A stretch of 64,000 nucleotides of DNA from DATCDE01 sp038252405 (GTDB lineage: Bacteria; Actinomycetota; Actinomycetes; Prado026): the NCBI GenBank assembly GCA_038252405.1, contig JBBSAJ010000003.1, positions 85,138-149,137 on the forward strand. The letters run 5' to 3'. How positions within the stretch are numbered: the first letter of the stretch is position 1; every line of letters starts with the position of its first letter. Under the pieces are notes generated by a model. That model worked only from the letters and a program-made list of their open reading frames with translations, did not search any database and had not been told where the DNA came from. The position numbers and the translations under genes are program-made. Positions 16,601 through 25,443 of this stretch are shown in pieces.

Positions 16601-17557
16601 GTCGTCCGCCAAAACCAGGGCCGCTATCGCGAGTCGCTGCGATGGGGACGGCGGGCCGAGCTCACCGCCCTAGCGGCCGGCGACCGGCGGGCACTCGCCG
16701 ACGCGTACGAGGCACTGCACGGAGCGTCGTCGATGCTCGGTGTCGAGCAGGACCAGCCATACGGGGAGCTGGCTCTGGCCCTGTACGAGGAGCTCGACGA
16801 CCGCGCCGAGCAGTCCAAGGCGCTCAACAACTTGGCCGTGCTCGCCTGGCTGGAGGGCCGCGGGACGGACTCGGTGGACATGTTCCGGCGGGCGGAGACG
16901 GCAGCGGCCGAGGCCGGCGACACCCTCGGGGCGGCCTCATCGCGCTACAACGTGGGCGACGTGCTGCTGCGCATGGGGCGCGTCGCCGAGGCCGAAGAGG
17001 CACTGGCCGGGCTGCTGACGGTGTTCCGCGGGCTCGGTGCCGAGGACTTCCACGCGACCACGCTGCGGGTGCGCGGGCTCGCCCAGGTGCACCGGGGGGA
17101 GCTCGATGCCGGCCATGGCCTGCTGGTGCAGGCGCGCGGGGCCCTCGAGCTGCTCGGTCTGTCCGCCGAGGTGCTCGAAACGGATGCCGCCCTGGCGGAG
17201 GCCCTGATCGCCTCCGGCTCCCCCGACGCCGCGGCCACCGTCGCCGAGACCGCGGTGCAGCGCGCCGACTCCCTCGGCGCCGGCTACCTGCTTCCGACGC
17301 TGCACCGGCTTAGGGGCGCTGCCCTGCTGGACGCACGACGGCTGGACGAGGGCGAGGCCTGCCTACGGCTAGCGCTGCGGGCCTGCGACACGCACGGCGA
17401 GGAGATCGAGCGCGGCTTCATCCTCGCCGAGCTGGCTCGGGCGGCGAGGGAGCGCGCCGACGAGGCCCTGGCCAGCGCGCTCAGGGCCGACAGCGAGCGG
17501 GCCCTGGCCAGTCTGGGTTTCGTCGGTAGCGCCCGCTACCCCCGGTCAGGGCCGTAG
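13670..17557 (+). CDS. Tandem class III cyclase domains - AAA ATPase - TPR regulator
   Basis: This is a 1295-residue multidomain signalling protein. Two class III nucleotidyl cyclase domains come first. Domain 1 (about residues 48-240) has the metal-binding Asp in FVDISGFT and in KWGGD. Domain 2 (about 265-420) keeps GDAINLAARV with the transition-state Asn and Arg. An AAA/LuxR-type ATPase follows with Walker A GEPGIGKS near 482 and Walker B LLVFDDVHLMDD near 610, then a long TPR-rich C-terminus (about 830-1290). No DNA-binding domain is visible. The GTG at 13670 follows GGGAGGGACGGAG. The 3' end overlaps the convergent secreted-protein gene by 12 bp. Cyclase activity is plausible but unproven. 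Confidence 0.85.
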   Translation: MVVDASEQVVDRPPSLVEDSASERLKPYVPRLAVDWLRHHPERTYQEVEGSLAFVDISGFTKLTERLARKGKVGAEEMSDTLNATFAALLEVAYHDGAGLVKWGGDAVLLLFDGPLHAKRAARAAYRMRATMRTIGRLRTSAGQVSLRMSVGIHSGTFHFFLVGDPAYHRELIVSGPAASMTADMEATADAGEIGLSPATAAQLDPRCVGQPKGAALLLRGEPGIPILGVPPGKEVHDLDLAGILPVAIREHLLAQPGEAEHRTVAVAFVQFSGTDALLEREGPQALADALHEVMANVQQATASHGVTFFETDINRDGGKIMLTAGAPVSRGHEEDRMLRAARLVIERAGTLPLRIGVNRGPVFSGDFGPFFRRTYSVKGDAINLAARVMGKAAAGEVLATQAVLDRARTSFATEPLPPFLVKGKSQPVHARRVGPVVADVQQPAGFGDRELPLVGRDAELAVLTAAIDDARQRRGRLVELIGEPGIGKSRLVAELRSLADDVDVLFTTCEEYESTTPYFPFRALLRSLLGLSRDVPPEIAYRRLHQRVAVNTPDLVPWLPLVGIPLDVAVPETEETRRLDPRFRKARVEEVTTELLELLLPTPTLLVFDDVHLMDDASVDLVRHLVAGVAQRPWMVLTTRRDNQPDGYAAEPGRATEVRPQPLDPAAALALVSVSTEHEPLPPHEMQALARRAGGNPLFLRGLVLAAQQTGSIDGLPDSVEDLITAQIDRLTPSERTLLRYASVLGATFTTTQLEAMLDGEPVTVDAQALRRLQAFLVPAGADRYGFRHALIRDTAYEGLPYRQRRRLHDRVGTTLEAAADTPEDQSELLSLHFFHAGRSDKAWHYSRVAGERAAAKYAYVEAAELYARAVEAAREVPGLPGSELALAHESLGNARFRIGALPGARTAFRQARGLVPDDPVRTADLLRKEAEVDQRLNQLTSALRALSRAMRLLEQGDPGDVAVLAERSRLEGFYAVVRQNQGRYRESLRWGRRAELTALAAGDRRALADAYEALHGASSMLGVEQDQPYGELALALYEELDDRAEQSKALNNLAVLAWLEGRGTDSVDMFRRAETAAAEAGDTLGAASSRYNVGDVLLRMGRVAEAEEALAGLLTVFRGLGAEDFHATTLRVRGLAQVHRGELDAGHGLLVQARGALELLGLSAEVLETDAALAEALIASGSPDAAATVAETAVQRADSLGAGYLLPTLHRLRGAALLDARRLDEGEACLRLALRACDTHGEEIERGFILAELARAARERADEALASALRADSERALASLGFVGSARYPRSGP

Positions 17558-19318
17558 CCGCGGGTCCTCCACGAACAGCACCGGCATCGTCAGCGCCCCC
17601 GTGAAGCGGTTGCCGGCTCGGGTGATCGCGTTGACGTCGACGCAGAACCCGGCTGCCTGAGCCTGGGAGGTGACGATCCGGCCGGTGGTCCAGCGGTTCC
17701 AGCTGGGCGCGCAAGCTGGCGCCTGGGCGAACGGCAGGTCACCTGTCGGGGTGTGGAGCGACACGTAGACCGGGTAGGAGGTGAACTCCTCCCGCCCCTC
17801 GTCGTTGCCCCAATAGTTGTACCGAGCGAAACGTGGTTCCTCGCTCAGGTCGGGATGCGGGCAAGCGGTGGCCGAGCACTGCCAGTCGATCCGGGCCGGC
17901 TTCAGCGGGCTGGACGGCGTCCCGAAGCCGTAGAGCGGGTTGCCCGACGAGTCCTTGAAGCTGCCAGAGAGCTGGACCTGGGTACCTGCGGAGCACGGGG
18001 TCGGGTCGGTGCCGCAGGCACTGACGAGGAGAGACACGGTGCCGTTCGCCCCGTTGCCCAGGTCCGCTGTGGCCCGGCCGGGCACGTTGAGCAGCGACGG
18101 ATCGATGGCAACACCAGGAGTTCCAGGAGCCTGCGTCACGAATGCGTTCACGTCGACGGACGTGGTCGCATCGGGGCTAAGACCCGGTGCGCTGGCGATC
18201 AGCGTGACGCCGAGGCCGACACCGGAGTAGGTGACCTCACTGATCGTCGTCGCGGGGTCGAGCTGCTGCTGGGACCGCGTGCTCAGGACGCCAACGGTCG
18301 GGTCCCCGGCATGCCCGGTGGCGGTGAGGGTCACCGCTCCCGCGTAGGGACTCGCGTTGTCGTAGGCATCGCGGGCCGTGACCTGGACATCGAACGACTT
18401 ACCAGTGCTGAGGAGGCTCAGCGTGTCAGGGTGCAGGGGATCGCTGACCGCGTCGATGGTGAGGTGGGTGGGTAAACCGGGGATGACCGTGAATGACGTT
18501 GTCTGAGTCAGGCTGGTACTCGCCACTGTGACTGTGTAGGTGTACACGCCCGGACGGGTCGGGGCGTCGAGCGCCAGCGTCACTTTCCCGTCGACGGTCG
18601 ACGCGGACCTCTGGGACCCGCCGGCGACGTGGACCTGGCCGTTCACCGTCACCGGGTCGACCAGGTTGCCGTAGGTGTCCGTCACGGTAGCGGTCGCGTT
18701 GAAGGCGGTGCCTGCGCCGACGCTGCCGGTCGGACCGGTCACCGACAGGTGGGCCGGCGGGCCGGGCCTCACCGTGACCTGCGGGTCGGTGCCGCTCTGA
18801 CTGAACCGCTGACCTTCGCTCCAGCCGTCCGAGTTCTTGGCCGCAGCAGCCCAGGTCCACCGGCCTGGCGCAGTTGGGGTGGCGGTGATCGAGAACGTCA
18901 GCGTCCGCCCGGCTGCGACCTTCTTTGCCCCTCGGTCATCCGGAGTGTTCACCTGGACGAGCGTGCTGCCAGGGCTGCCACAGCCTGTGGGCGAGTCCGT
19001 CGAGCAGGTGGCCAGCGAGTAAGCCCAGCCGCTCGGTGAGGTCGTGGTCCCCAACGTGACGTTGGTGAATCCCGCCGGCACGACGACCTGTGCCGAACCC
19101 ATGCTGTTCGAGCTCGTCGTCGCGTTGGTCAGGGTCAGCGTGAACGTCGTCGGCTGGCCGACCGTCGCCTGGACCGGGCCGATCGCCACCGTGAAGCTGG
19201 ACGACTTGGCCGATCCCCAGGCGAGCGCCGCGGTCGCCGGCAGCACCGACACCACCAGGGCGCCGGCCAGCAGCGCCGCGCCGGACCAGAGCGAACGAGA
19301 CCGCGGACGGCGTTTCAT
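17546..19318 (-). CDS. Secreted multi-domain Ig-like protein
   Basis: The 590-residue protein has a classic Sec signal peptide: basic MKRRPRSRS, a hydrophobic core, and cleavage likely after an Ala near residue 33. The mature part is Thr/Ser/Val/Gly-rich beta-sandwich sequence. It contains an N-terminal DUF11-like segment (QPTTFTLTLTNATTSS), then repeats resembling bacterial Ig-like/filamin modules (VTDTYGNLVDPV, ARDAYDNASPYAG). The C-terminal region has paired cysteines (WQCSATACPHPD, CAPSW, FCVDV). No cell-wall anchor or C-terminal transmembrane segment is visible, so release or passive wall association is expected. The role is unknown. It is convergent with the cyclase gene. Confidence 0.75.
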   Translation of the reverse strand: MKRRPRSRSLWSGAALLAGALVVSVLPATAALAWGSAKSSSFTVAIGPVQATVGQPTTFTLTLTNATTSSNSMGSAQVVVPAGFTNVTLGTTTSPSGWAYSLATCSTDSPTGCGSPGSTLVQVNTPDDRGAKKVAAGRTLTFSITATPTAPGRWTWAAAAKNSDGWSEGQRFSQSGTDPQVTVRPGPPAHLSVTGPTGSVGAGTAFNATATVTDTYGNLVDPVTVNGQVHVAGGSQRSASTVDGKVTLALDAPTRPGVYTYTVTVASTSLTQTTSFTVIPGLPTHLTIDAVSDPLHPDTLSLLSTGKSFDVQVTARDAYDNASPYAGAVTLTATGHAGDPTVGVLSTRSQQQLDPATTISEVTYSGVGLGVTLIASAPGLSPDATTSVDVNAFVTQAPGTPGVAIDPSLLNVPGRATADLGNGANGTVSLLVSACGTDPTPCSAGTQVQLSGSFKDSSGNPLYGFGTPSSPLKPARIDWQCSATACPHPDLSEEPRFARYNYWGNDEGREEFTSYPVYVSLHTPTGDLPFAQAPACAPSWNRWTTGRIVTSQAQAAGFCVDVNAITRAGNRFTGALTMPVLFVEDPRLRP

Positions 19319-19495
19319 CGGGCCCCCAGGGCAAAGTCGTGAATTGGGGCAGCATGTCGGCTGCTCGGTGAAGCGTCAACGATCTTGGCGATCAGGGGTC
19401 GGATCGGACGGCTTTTCGGCCCAATCCTGTCGAAACTGTCACGTTGCGGTCACGCTGCGCTCGTGTCCCGTCGACGTGCGGCTCCCAGGGGCACG

Positions 19496-19918
19496 TCAGG
19501 ACCGGTTGGCCGTCTCAGCCGCGCGCAGCCGGGCGCACAGCACCGCCAGCAGCCCCTTGCATGCGGCCGGGTCGTCAAGGACGGGGGCGAAGGCCAGCGG
19601 CGAGATGGCCGCCACGCCGGTGCCGTCCGCCCCCGCGCGGACCGTCGCCGACCGGGGCTGCCGGTCGATGAGCGCGATCTCGCCGAGGTAGGCGCCGGCG
19701 GACAGGGTGGCCCTGCGGACGCCGTTGACCTCGACGTCGGCGGTCCCGTCGGTGATCAGGACGAAGCTGGCCCCTGACTCCCCCTGCTCGGTGATCAAGG
19801 CCCCGGCCTCGAAGGTCATCCGGGTGGCACGCTGGGCCAGCTCCTGCCGGGTGGCATCGGACAACCCTGCGAACAGGTCGATCTCGGCCAGCCGGTGCGC
19901 GATCTGGGTGCCCTGCAT
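19496..19918 (-). CDS. Stand-alone cyclic-nucleotide-binding domain protein
   Basis: The 140-residue protein consists of little more than a cNMP-binding (Crp-type) beta-roll: LFAGLSDATRQELAQRA, then FEAGALITEQGESGASFVLI. The phosphate-binding cassette GEIALIDRQPRSATVRA has the Glu and Arg that contact cyclic nucleotide intact. There is no HTH or catalytic domain, so it is a sensor or partner subunit rather than a transcription factor. It is divergent from the MFS/cNMP/patatin fusion gene, with only about 125 bp between the two starts, and shares with it a homologous cNMP domain. It may act with that protein. Confidence 0.85.
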   Translation of the reverse strand: MQGTQIAHRLAEIDLFAGLSDATRQELAQRATRMTFEAGALITEQGESGASFVLITDGTADVEVNGVRRATLSAGAYLGEIALIDRQPRSATVRAGADGTGVAAISPLAFAPVLDDPAACKGLLAVLCARLRAAETANRS

Positions 19919-20042
19919 CTTCTGCGTCCTCTCGTCGTCTGGCCGCTAAGGCTAGAGGGACGGGCGCCGCGGCGGGAGGGTTCTCGATTGCTCACACAGG
20001 GCGCGGTGGCCGTCGGTAGGGTGCACCACCTGGGAGGTGATC

Positions 20043-23000
20043 ATGGCCGAGAGCGCAGTCCGTTCGCAGCCACCAACGAATTCCGCCGGTCGCGGCCGGG
20101 TGACCGACCGCACCGTCCTGCTCGTCGCGTCCTTCGGCGCGTTCCTGGCCTTCCTCGACGCGACGATCGTCAACGTTGCGTTCCCCAGCATCCGGGCGTC
20201 CTTCGACGGGTCCTCAATCTCCAGCCTGTCCTGGATCCTCAACGCCTACAACATCGTGTTCGCCGCCTTCTTGGTGATCTCCGGACGGCTCGCCGACCTG
20301 GCCGGGCGTCGCCGGGCCTTTCTCTCCGGTGTGCTCGTCTTCACGGCGGCGTCCGCGATGTGCGCCATGGCCGGCTCGGTAGGCCTCCTCGTCGGTGCCC
20401 GGATGATCCAGGCGCTGGGCGCCGCCATCCTGGTCCCGGCGTCGCTCGCCCTGGTCGTCGAGGCCTTCCCCGCCCACCGCCGCGCACACGCGGTCGGGCT
20501 GTGGGGCGCGTCGGCGGCGCTGGCCGCGGGGCTCGGGCCGCCGATCGGCGGCGCCCTCGTGGAAGCCGGCGGCTGGCGCTGGGCGTTCCTGGTCAACCTG
20601 CCGTTCGGCCTGGCCGCCCTGTGGGCCGGGCGCCGGCTGCTCGTCGAGAGCCGCGCCCCGGGGCGGCGTCGACTGCCCGACCTCAAGGGTGCCGTGCTCT
20701 CCGCGGCGATGCTGGGCCTGCTCACGCTCGGCATCGTCAAGGGCAACGACTGGGGCTGGACCAGCTGGCAGGTCCTCGGCTGCTTTGCTGGCGCCGCCGT
20801 CCTGTTCGCCGGTTTCGTGGTCAGCTCGCGCCGGCACCGCTCACCGCTGCTCGACCCGGCCCTGCTGCGGATCCGGTCGTTCGCCGTGGGCAACCTTGCG
20901 ATGATCATCGCGGGCATGGGCTTCTACGCCTACCTGCTGACGAACATCCTGTGGTTGCAGTACGTCTGGGGCTACTCGGTACTGCGGGCCGGCCTGGCCC
21001 TCGTGCCGGCCGCGCTGGTCGCCGCCGTGCTGGCGGCCGTGCTGGGCCCGGTGGCCGAGAAGCGTGGGTACCGCCTGGTGATCATCCCGGGTGCCCTCGT
21101 CTGGGCGGTGGCGTACCTCTGGTACGCCACCCGGGTGGGGCCGACCCCCGACTTCCTCGGCCAGTGGCTGCCGGGGCAGCTGCTCAGCGGGCTCGGGGTG
21201 GGGGCCACCCTGCCGGTCCTGGGCAGCGCGTCCCTGGCTGCCGTCCCCGGGGGTCGGTTCGCCACGGCCTCGGCGGTCAACTCCAGCGCCCGGCAGATCG
21301 GAGCCGTCCTCGGCATCGCGATCCTGGTCGTCCTCATCGGCACGCCGACCCCGACGACCGCGGTCACGGACTTCCGGCGCGGCTGGGTGTTCTCCTCACT
21401 CTGCTTCGTGGCCGTGGCCATCGTGGCGGCTCTCGTGGGTCGGGTTCGCGCGGAGCACGTCGAGGCAGCGGACGCCGACGAGCACCAGCCGGCCCTCGTC
21501 CGGCTGCCGGACGTGCCGCACCCGCCCGCTGCCGGGGGGGCAGCGACGTCCGCGCCGTTGGTAGCCGCGCCGCTGTTCGCCCGGCTGCCGGAGCGGGCCC
21601 GGACCCGGCTGGAGCAGGAAGCCGAACCGGTCGAGGTCGCGGCCGGGGACTGGCTGTTCCACGCCGGCGATCCGGCCGAGGACCTGTTCGTCGTCCGCTC
21701 CGGCCGGCTCGAGGTGGTCATCGACGGCGAGCCGGTGCGCCAGCTCGGATCCGGAGCGGTGCTCGGTGAGCTGGCCCTGCTCACCGGCGGGGTGCGCTCG
21801 GCCTCGGTGCGAGCCCGTCGGGACAGCCACCTGCTTCGCGTATCACGGGCGGCCTTCGAGGACGCCGTCGGCGACGATGCGTCGGCGCTGCGGGCGGTCG
21901 CGGAGGTGCTCGCGGGCCAGCTGAAGGACGCGCGCCCAGCGGCTGCCGCCGGCTCCCCGCAACCGCGGCTGGTCGCGGTCGTCGCCCTCGGGCCGGGTGC
22001 GCCGGTGGACGCGGTGGCCGACGTCCTGGTGAGCGGGCTGCGGCGCAGCCTCAGGGTCGGGGCCCCGGGTCGGGTCGGCCCGGACGGCCTGGAACGAGCG
22101 GAGCGTGACCACGACCGGGTCGTGCTGGTGGCCGAGGAGCAGGACGACGACTGGTGGCGGCTGTGCGTCCGGCAGGCCGACCATCTGGTGCTGGTGGCCG
22201 CGGCCGGTGCCGAGGCACCCGCTGGGCCACCGTTGGGGCGCACCCAGGCCGATCTCGTGCTGGTCGGCGCCCGGCCGGCGCCGGAACGCGTGCGAGCCTG
22301 GGCACAGACCATGGACCCGTGGCAGATCACCGTGACCGGCACCGACGACCTGCCCCTGGCACTGCGCCCGTTGACCGCACGCATCGCCGGCCGCTCGGTC
22401 GGGCTGGTGCTCGCCGGCGGCGGCGCCAGGGCCTTCGCGCACATCGGCGTCCTGCAGGAGCTGGCCCGGGCCGGCGTCCACGTCGACCGGGTCGCCGGTT
22501 CCAGCCAGGGCTCGATCATCGCTGCGCTGCACGCGATGGGGAACGACCCGGACACGATCCATGACGCCTGCTACGAGGAGTTCGTGCGGGCCCGGCCGTT
22601 CAGCGACTACACCGTGCCGACCGTCTCTTTGGCCAAGGGGCGTCGCGCCGAGAAGGCGATGCGGCGGCACTTCGGCGACGCCCGGATCGAGGAGCTGCCC
22701 CGCCAGTTCCGTTGCGCCAGCACCGACCTGCAGTCGCGCTCGCGGTTCACCCACCGCAGTGGCACGCTGGCCGACGCCGTCCTGGCTTCGATCGCGCTCC
22801 CCGTGCTGTTCCCCCCGAGACGGCACGACGGCCGGTTGCTCGCGGACGGCGGCATCCTGGACAACCTGCCGGTGACCTTGCTCACCGAACGGGACGAGGG
22901 GCCGCTGGTCGCCGTCAACATCGGCATGGGCGCCGGAGGTGACCGGCCACGGCCGGAGGGACCGGGAGCCGCCACAGCGCCGCACCACGTCCGGGTGCCG

Positions 23001-23207
23001 TCACTCGGCGAGACCCTGCTGCGGACCATGTTCATCGGCAGCGGCGGCGCGGTGGAGTCGGCGCGGGCCGCCGGGGCGGTCGTCGTCACCCCGGCGGCCA
23101 TGGGCGTGGGGCTGCTGGAGTTCCACCAGCTCGACCGGATGGTCGAGTCGGGTCGGGCGGCCGGCCGCGCGCTGCTCGACCAGGCCGGGCACCTGCTCAG
23201 CCAGTGA
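20043..23207 (+). CDS. MFS transporter - cNMP-binding - patatin phospholipase fusion
   Basis: This 1054-residue three-part protein combines modules usually found separately. Residues about 20-465 form a DHA2-type MFS transporter with about 14 membrane segments (LDATIVNVAFPSI, then GRLADLAGRRRAF). Residues about 510-630 are a cNMP-binding domain with a GELALLTGGVRSASVRA cassette. Residues about 785-980 are a patatin-like phospholipase of the NTE type: glycine-rich GGGARAF near 793, nucleophile elbow GSSQGS near 818 and the catalytic Asp in DGGILDN near 934. The ATG at 20043 follows GGGAGGTGATC. NTE-type proteins deacylate (lyso)phospholipids. Coupling to a transporter suggests a membrane-lipid role gated by cyclic nucleotide. 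Confidence 0.88.
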   Translation: MAESAVRSQPPTNSAGRGRVTDRTVLLVASFGAFLAFLDATIVNVAFPSIRASFDGSSISSLSWILNAYNIVFAAFLVISGRLADLAGRRRAFLSGVLVFTAASAMCAMAGSVGLLVGARMIQALGAAILVPASLALVVEAFPAHRRAHAVGLWGASAALAAGLGPPIGGALVEAGGWRWAFLVNLPFGLAALWAGRRLLVESRAPGRRRLPDLKGAVLSAAMLGLLTLGIVKGNDWGWTSWQVLGCFAGAAVLFAGFVVSSRRHRSPLLDPALLRIRSFAVGNLAMIIAGMGFYAYLLTNILWLQYVWGYSVLRAGLALVPAALVAAVLAAVLGPVAEKRGYRLVIIPGALVWAVAYLWYATRVGPTPDFLGQWLPGQLLSGLGVGATLPVLGSASLAAVPGGRFATASAVNSSARQIGAVLGIAILVVLIGTPTPTTAVTDFRRGWVFSSLCFVAVAIVAALVGRVRAEHVEAADADEHQPALVRLPDVPHPPAAGGAATSAPLVAAPLFARLPERARTRLEQEAEPVEVAAGDWLFHAGDPAEDLFVVRSGRLEVVIDGEPVRQLGSGAVLGELALLTGGVRSASVRARRDSHLLRVSRAAFEDAVGDDASALRAVAEVLAGQLKDARPAAAAGSPQPRLVAVVALGPGAPVDAVADVLVSGLRRSLRVGAPGRVGPDGLERAERDHDRVVLVAEEQDDDWWRLCVRQADHLVLVAAAGAEAPAGPPLGRTQADLVLVGARPAPERVRAWAQTMDPWQITVTGTDDLPLALRPLTARIAGRSVGLVLAGGGARAFAHIGVLQELARAGVHVDRVAGSSQGSIIAALHAMGNDPDTIHDACYEEFVRARPFSDYTVPTVSLAKGRRAEKAMRRHFGDARIEELPRQFRCASTDLQSRSRFTHRSGTLADAVLASIALPVLFPPRRHDGRLLADGGILDNLPVTLLTERDEGPLVAVNIGMGAGGDRPRPEGPGAATAPHHVRVPSLGETLLRTMFIGSGGAVESARAAGAVVVTPAAMGVGLLEFHQLDRMVESGRAAGRALLDQAGHLLSQ

Positions 23208-23249
23208 GCTGGCCGGGCACCTCGCGCAGGGCAGCCGCGTCCACCGCCG

Positions 23250-25322
23250 TCAGGTCGCGGCGTACTCGTCGGACTCGACGGCCAGGCCGGAGCTGAGCAG
23301 GGCCGGCACCCGCTCCTCGGGCACCCCCCACTTGGCCAGCTGCTCGCGGACCTTCGCCTCCGCCTCGGCGGACTGGTCGGCCAGCAGCCGGCGCTGCGCC
23401 CAGGCCAGCTCACGCTGGCGCAGCGCCCGCTCCATGCGCTCCATCCTGGCGTCGTCCAGCGGCAGGTCGTAGGCGAGCGACGCGAACCGGGCGAGGTCCT
23501 TGCGGTAGTCGTGCCCCTTGGCCACGAACTTGCCGGGGATGACGTTCATGGCGTTCTTCACGTCGATCAGCGTGATCAGGAACGTGGTGTACGGCCGCCA
23601 GGCGACCTCCGGCGGCACCCCGGGCTCCCTGCCCTCGCGGGGGCCGAGCCAGTCGGGGGCCTGCACCGCCAGCGGGAACCAGAACTTCGGCATCGGGTCG
23701 TTGTGGTGCGTGAGCAGGAAGAAGCGGGCCCGCTGCCTGGCCTCCTCCGGCAGCGCCAGGTACTCCTCGTAGGAGTCCACCTCGACGACCTCGCCGTGCG
23801 GGTCCCACACTGACGGCTCGGACAGCCAGCGCTGCCGCCACTTGGTGTTCGCGGGAGTGCCGAGGAACAGGCCCCGCTCGAGGCCGACACGGGAGAAACC
23901 CAGGGCGCCCTCCTCCTGGAAAACGTCCAGGGAGGTCTGCGCACCGAGGCTCTCACCGAAGATCGCCAGCCGCGGACGGCGGTCCTCCGGGATCGCGTGC
24001 AGCCGCCACTTCAGCGCGTGCAGGAAGGCGTTGTTCTGGTCGATCCCGATGCCGACCCGGCCCAGGGACAGCGGCGAGGGGCGCAGCGAGTACTGCATGG
24101 CCACGCAGGCGACGTCACCGCGGGTCAGGTACTCCAGCGCCTCGGCCGTGACGTAGTTGAGGTAGCCGGTCCCGGTCGGCGACATGAACACGATCAGCTG
24201 GCGCTCGAAGGCGCCCAGCGCCTCCAGCTCGCGCATCGCCAGGTCGGCCCGGCCGCTGGTGGTGTCGTTGGACTCCAGTCCCACGAAAACCCGGATGGGA
24301 GCCATCGCCGGCTCGTCCATGACCTCGGTGATCTCGGCCGGGGTCAGCGCCATGTTGACGAAGCGGCGTCCCTCGCGGCCGACGTCCTGCCAGGAGACGG
24401 AGCTGCGCGGGCCACCGCTGACGAACTCCGAGGTCGGCGGGGTGCGGTAGGCGGCCTCGACGGCGTCCCCACCGTGCTCGGCCTTGTGGAAGACCTTCTG
24501 CAGCCCCGCATAGCCGGCGCCGGCCAGCAGCCCGGAAGCGGCCAGGTGGCCCATCGGCTTGGCGATCAGCTCGGCCCGCGGGGAGAGCGCCTGCACCACC
24601 GCGCCCACGCCGTCGGCGAACAGCCGCTCCCCCTCCGCGAGCACGAACATGCCGGCCGTGACACCGGTGCCGACGAGCAGCGCGCGGCCGGTCGACACCG
24701 ACGAGCTCTCCTTCAAGGACAGGCCCGAAGCGTCCGTCTCGACCCCGGCCCGCTCCATCGCCTTGCGCAGGGCGCGGTACTCGTAGGCGGCCAGTGCCCC
24801 GCCGACGGGGAGCGCGACCGGCACCTGCCGCCACCAGTCGCGGCCGCCCTCGCCGGAGAGCCGGTCGAAGGCGGCGTCCAGTCCCACCAGGATCGACCCG
24901 GACAGCCCGCCGACGGCGATCCGCCAGCTGGAGGTGCGGCCCCAGGCCCGGGTGATCCGCTCGTCCTTGCGCTGGGCCAGCACCCGCTGGGCCAGCACAC
25001 CGGCGCCCATCGCCGCGACGTTGCCCACCAGGACGACGTTGCGGTGGGCGATCCGCTCGGTCCGGTCGGTCGGCCGGGCGCCGGTGACCTTGAAGGCCGC
25101 GCTCTCGATCAGCGACTGGGCCAGCGCGGTCAAGGCGTAGTTGAGGGTGACCGAGACGCCGGTGATGATCGCCTGGTCGGCGGTCGCGCGCGGCAGCAGC
25201 CCTCGGCTGAACGACCGTCCGACGCTGGTGGACGCGGCCAGCACGCCCGCCCGCTCGGGCAGCTGCATCCCCCGCTCGGTAGCGTTCAGCATCCGGCTGG
25301 CCAGCTGCACCACGTTCGCCAT
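23250..25322 (-). CDS. Integral-membrane alpha/beta hydrolase (Abhydrolase_9 type)
   Basis: The 690-residue protein has an N-terminal half with several hydrophobic, probably membrane-spanning segments. The C-terminal half is an alpha/beta-hydrolase-like domain with nucleophile elbow FGESLGAQTS, preceded by FVGLESNDT and VFMSPTGTGYLNY. Length and plan match the actinobacterial alpha/beta-hydrolase family with a membrane N-domain. The ATG at 25322 follows GGGAGAGGCGAGACC. The open frame upstream to 25400 lacks a better start. It is convergent with the patatin fusion gene, with a 42-bp gap. The substrate is unknown. A lipid or cell-envelope ester is a reasonable guess. Confidence 0.75.
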   Translation of the reverse strand: MANVVQLASRMLNATERGMQLPERAGVLAASTSVGRSFSRGLLPRATADQAIITGVSVTLNYALTALAQSLIESAAFKVTGARPTDRTERIAHRNVVLVGNVAAMGAGVLAQRVLAQRKDERITRAWGRTSSWRIAVGGLSGSILVGLDAAFDRLSGEGGRDWWRQVPVALPVGGALAAYEYRALRKAMERAGVETDASGLSLKESSSVSTGRALLVGTGVTAGMFVLAEGERLFADGVGAVVQALSPRAELIAKPMGHLAASGLLAGAGYAGLQKVFHKAEHGGDAVEAAYRTPPTSEFVSGGPRSSVSWQDVGREGRRFVNMALTPAEITEVMDEPAMAPIRVFVGLESNDTTSGRADLAMRELEALGAFERQLIVFMSPTGTGYLNYVTAEALEYLTRGDVACVAMQYSLRPSPLSLGRVGIGIDQNNAFLHALKWRLHAIPEDRRPRLAIFGESLGAQTSLDVFQEEGALGFSRVGLERGLFLGTPANTKWRQRWLSEPSVWDPHGEVVEVDSYEEYLALPEEARQRARFFLLTHHNDPMPKFWFPLAVQAPDWLGPREGREPGVPPEVAWRPYTTFLITLIDVKNAMNVIPGKFVAKGHDYRKDLARFASLAYDLPLDDARMERMERALRQRELAWAQRRLLADQSAEAEAKVREQLAKWGVPEERVPALLSSGLAVESDEYAAT

Positions 25323-25443
25323 GGTCTCGCCTCTCCCATGCGTTCCGTCGCCCCCACCCTGCCCGATCCCGACTGTCTCGGGAAGCGGGTTCCCCGGCAC
25401 CGGGGCTTTCGCCCCAGCCGGGCGACGCGCATAGGCTCACCCG

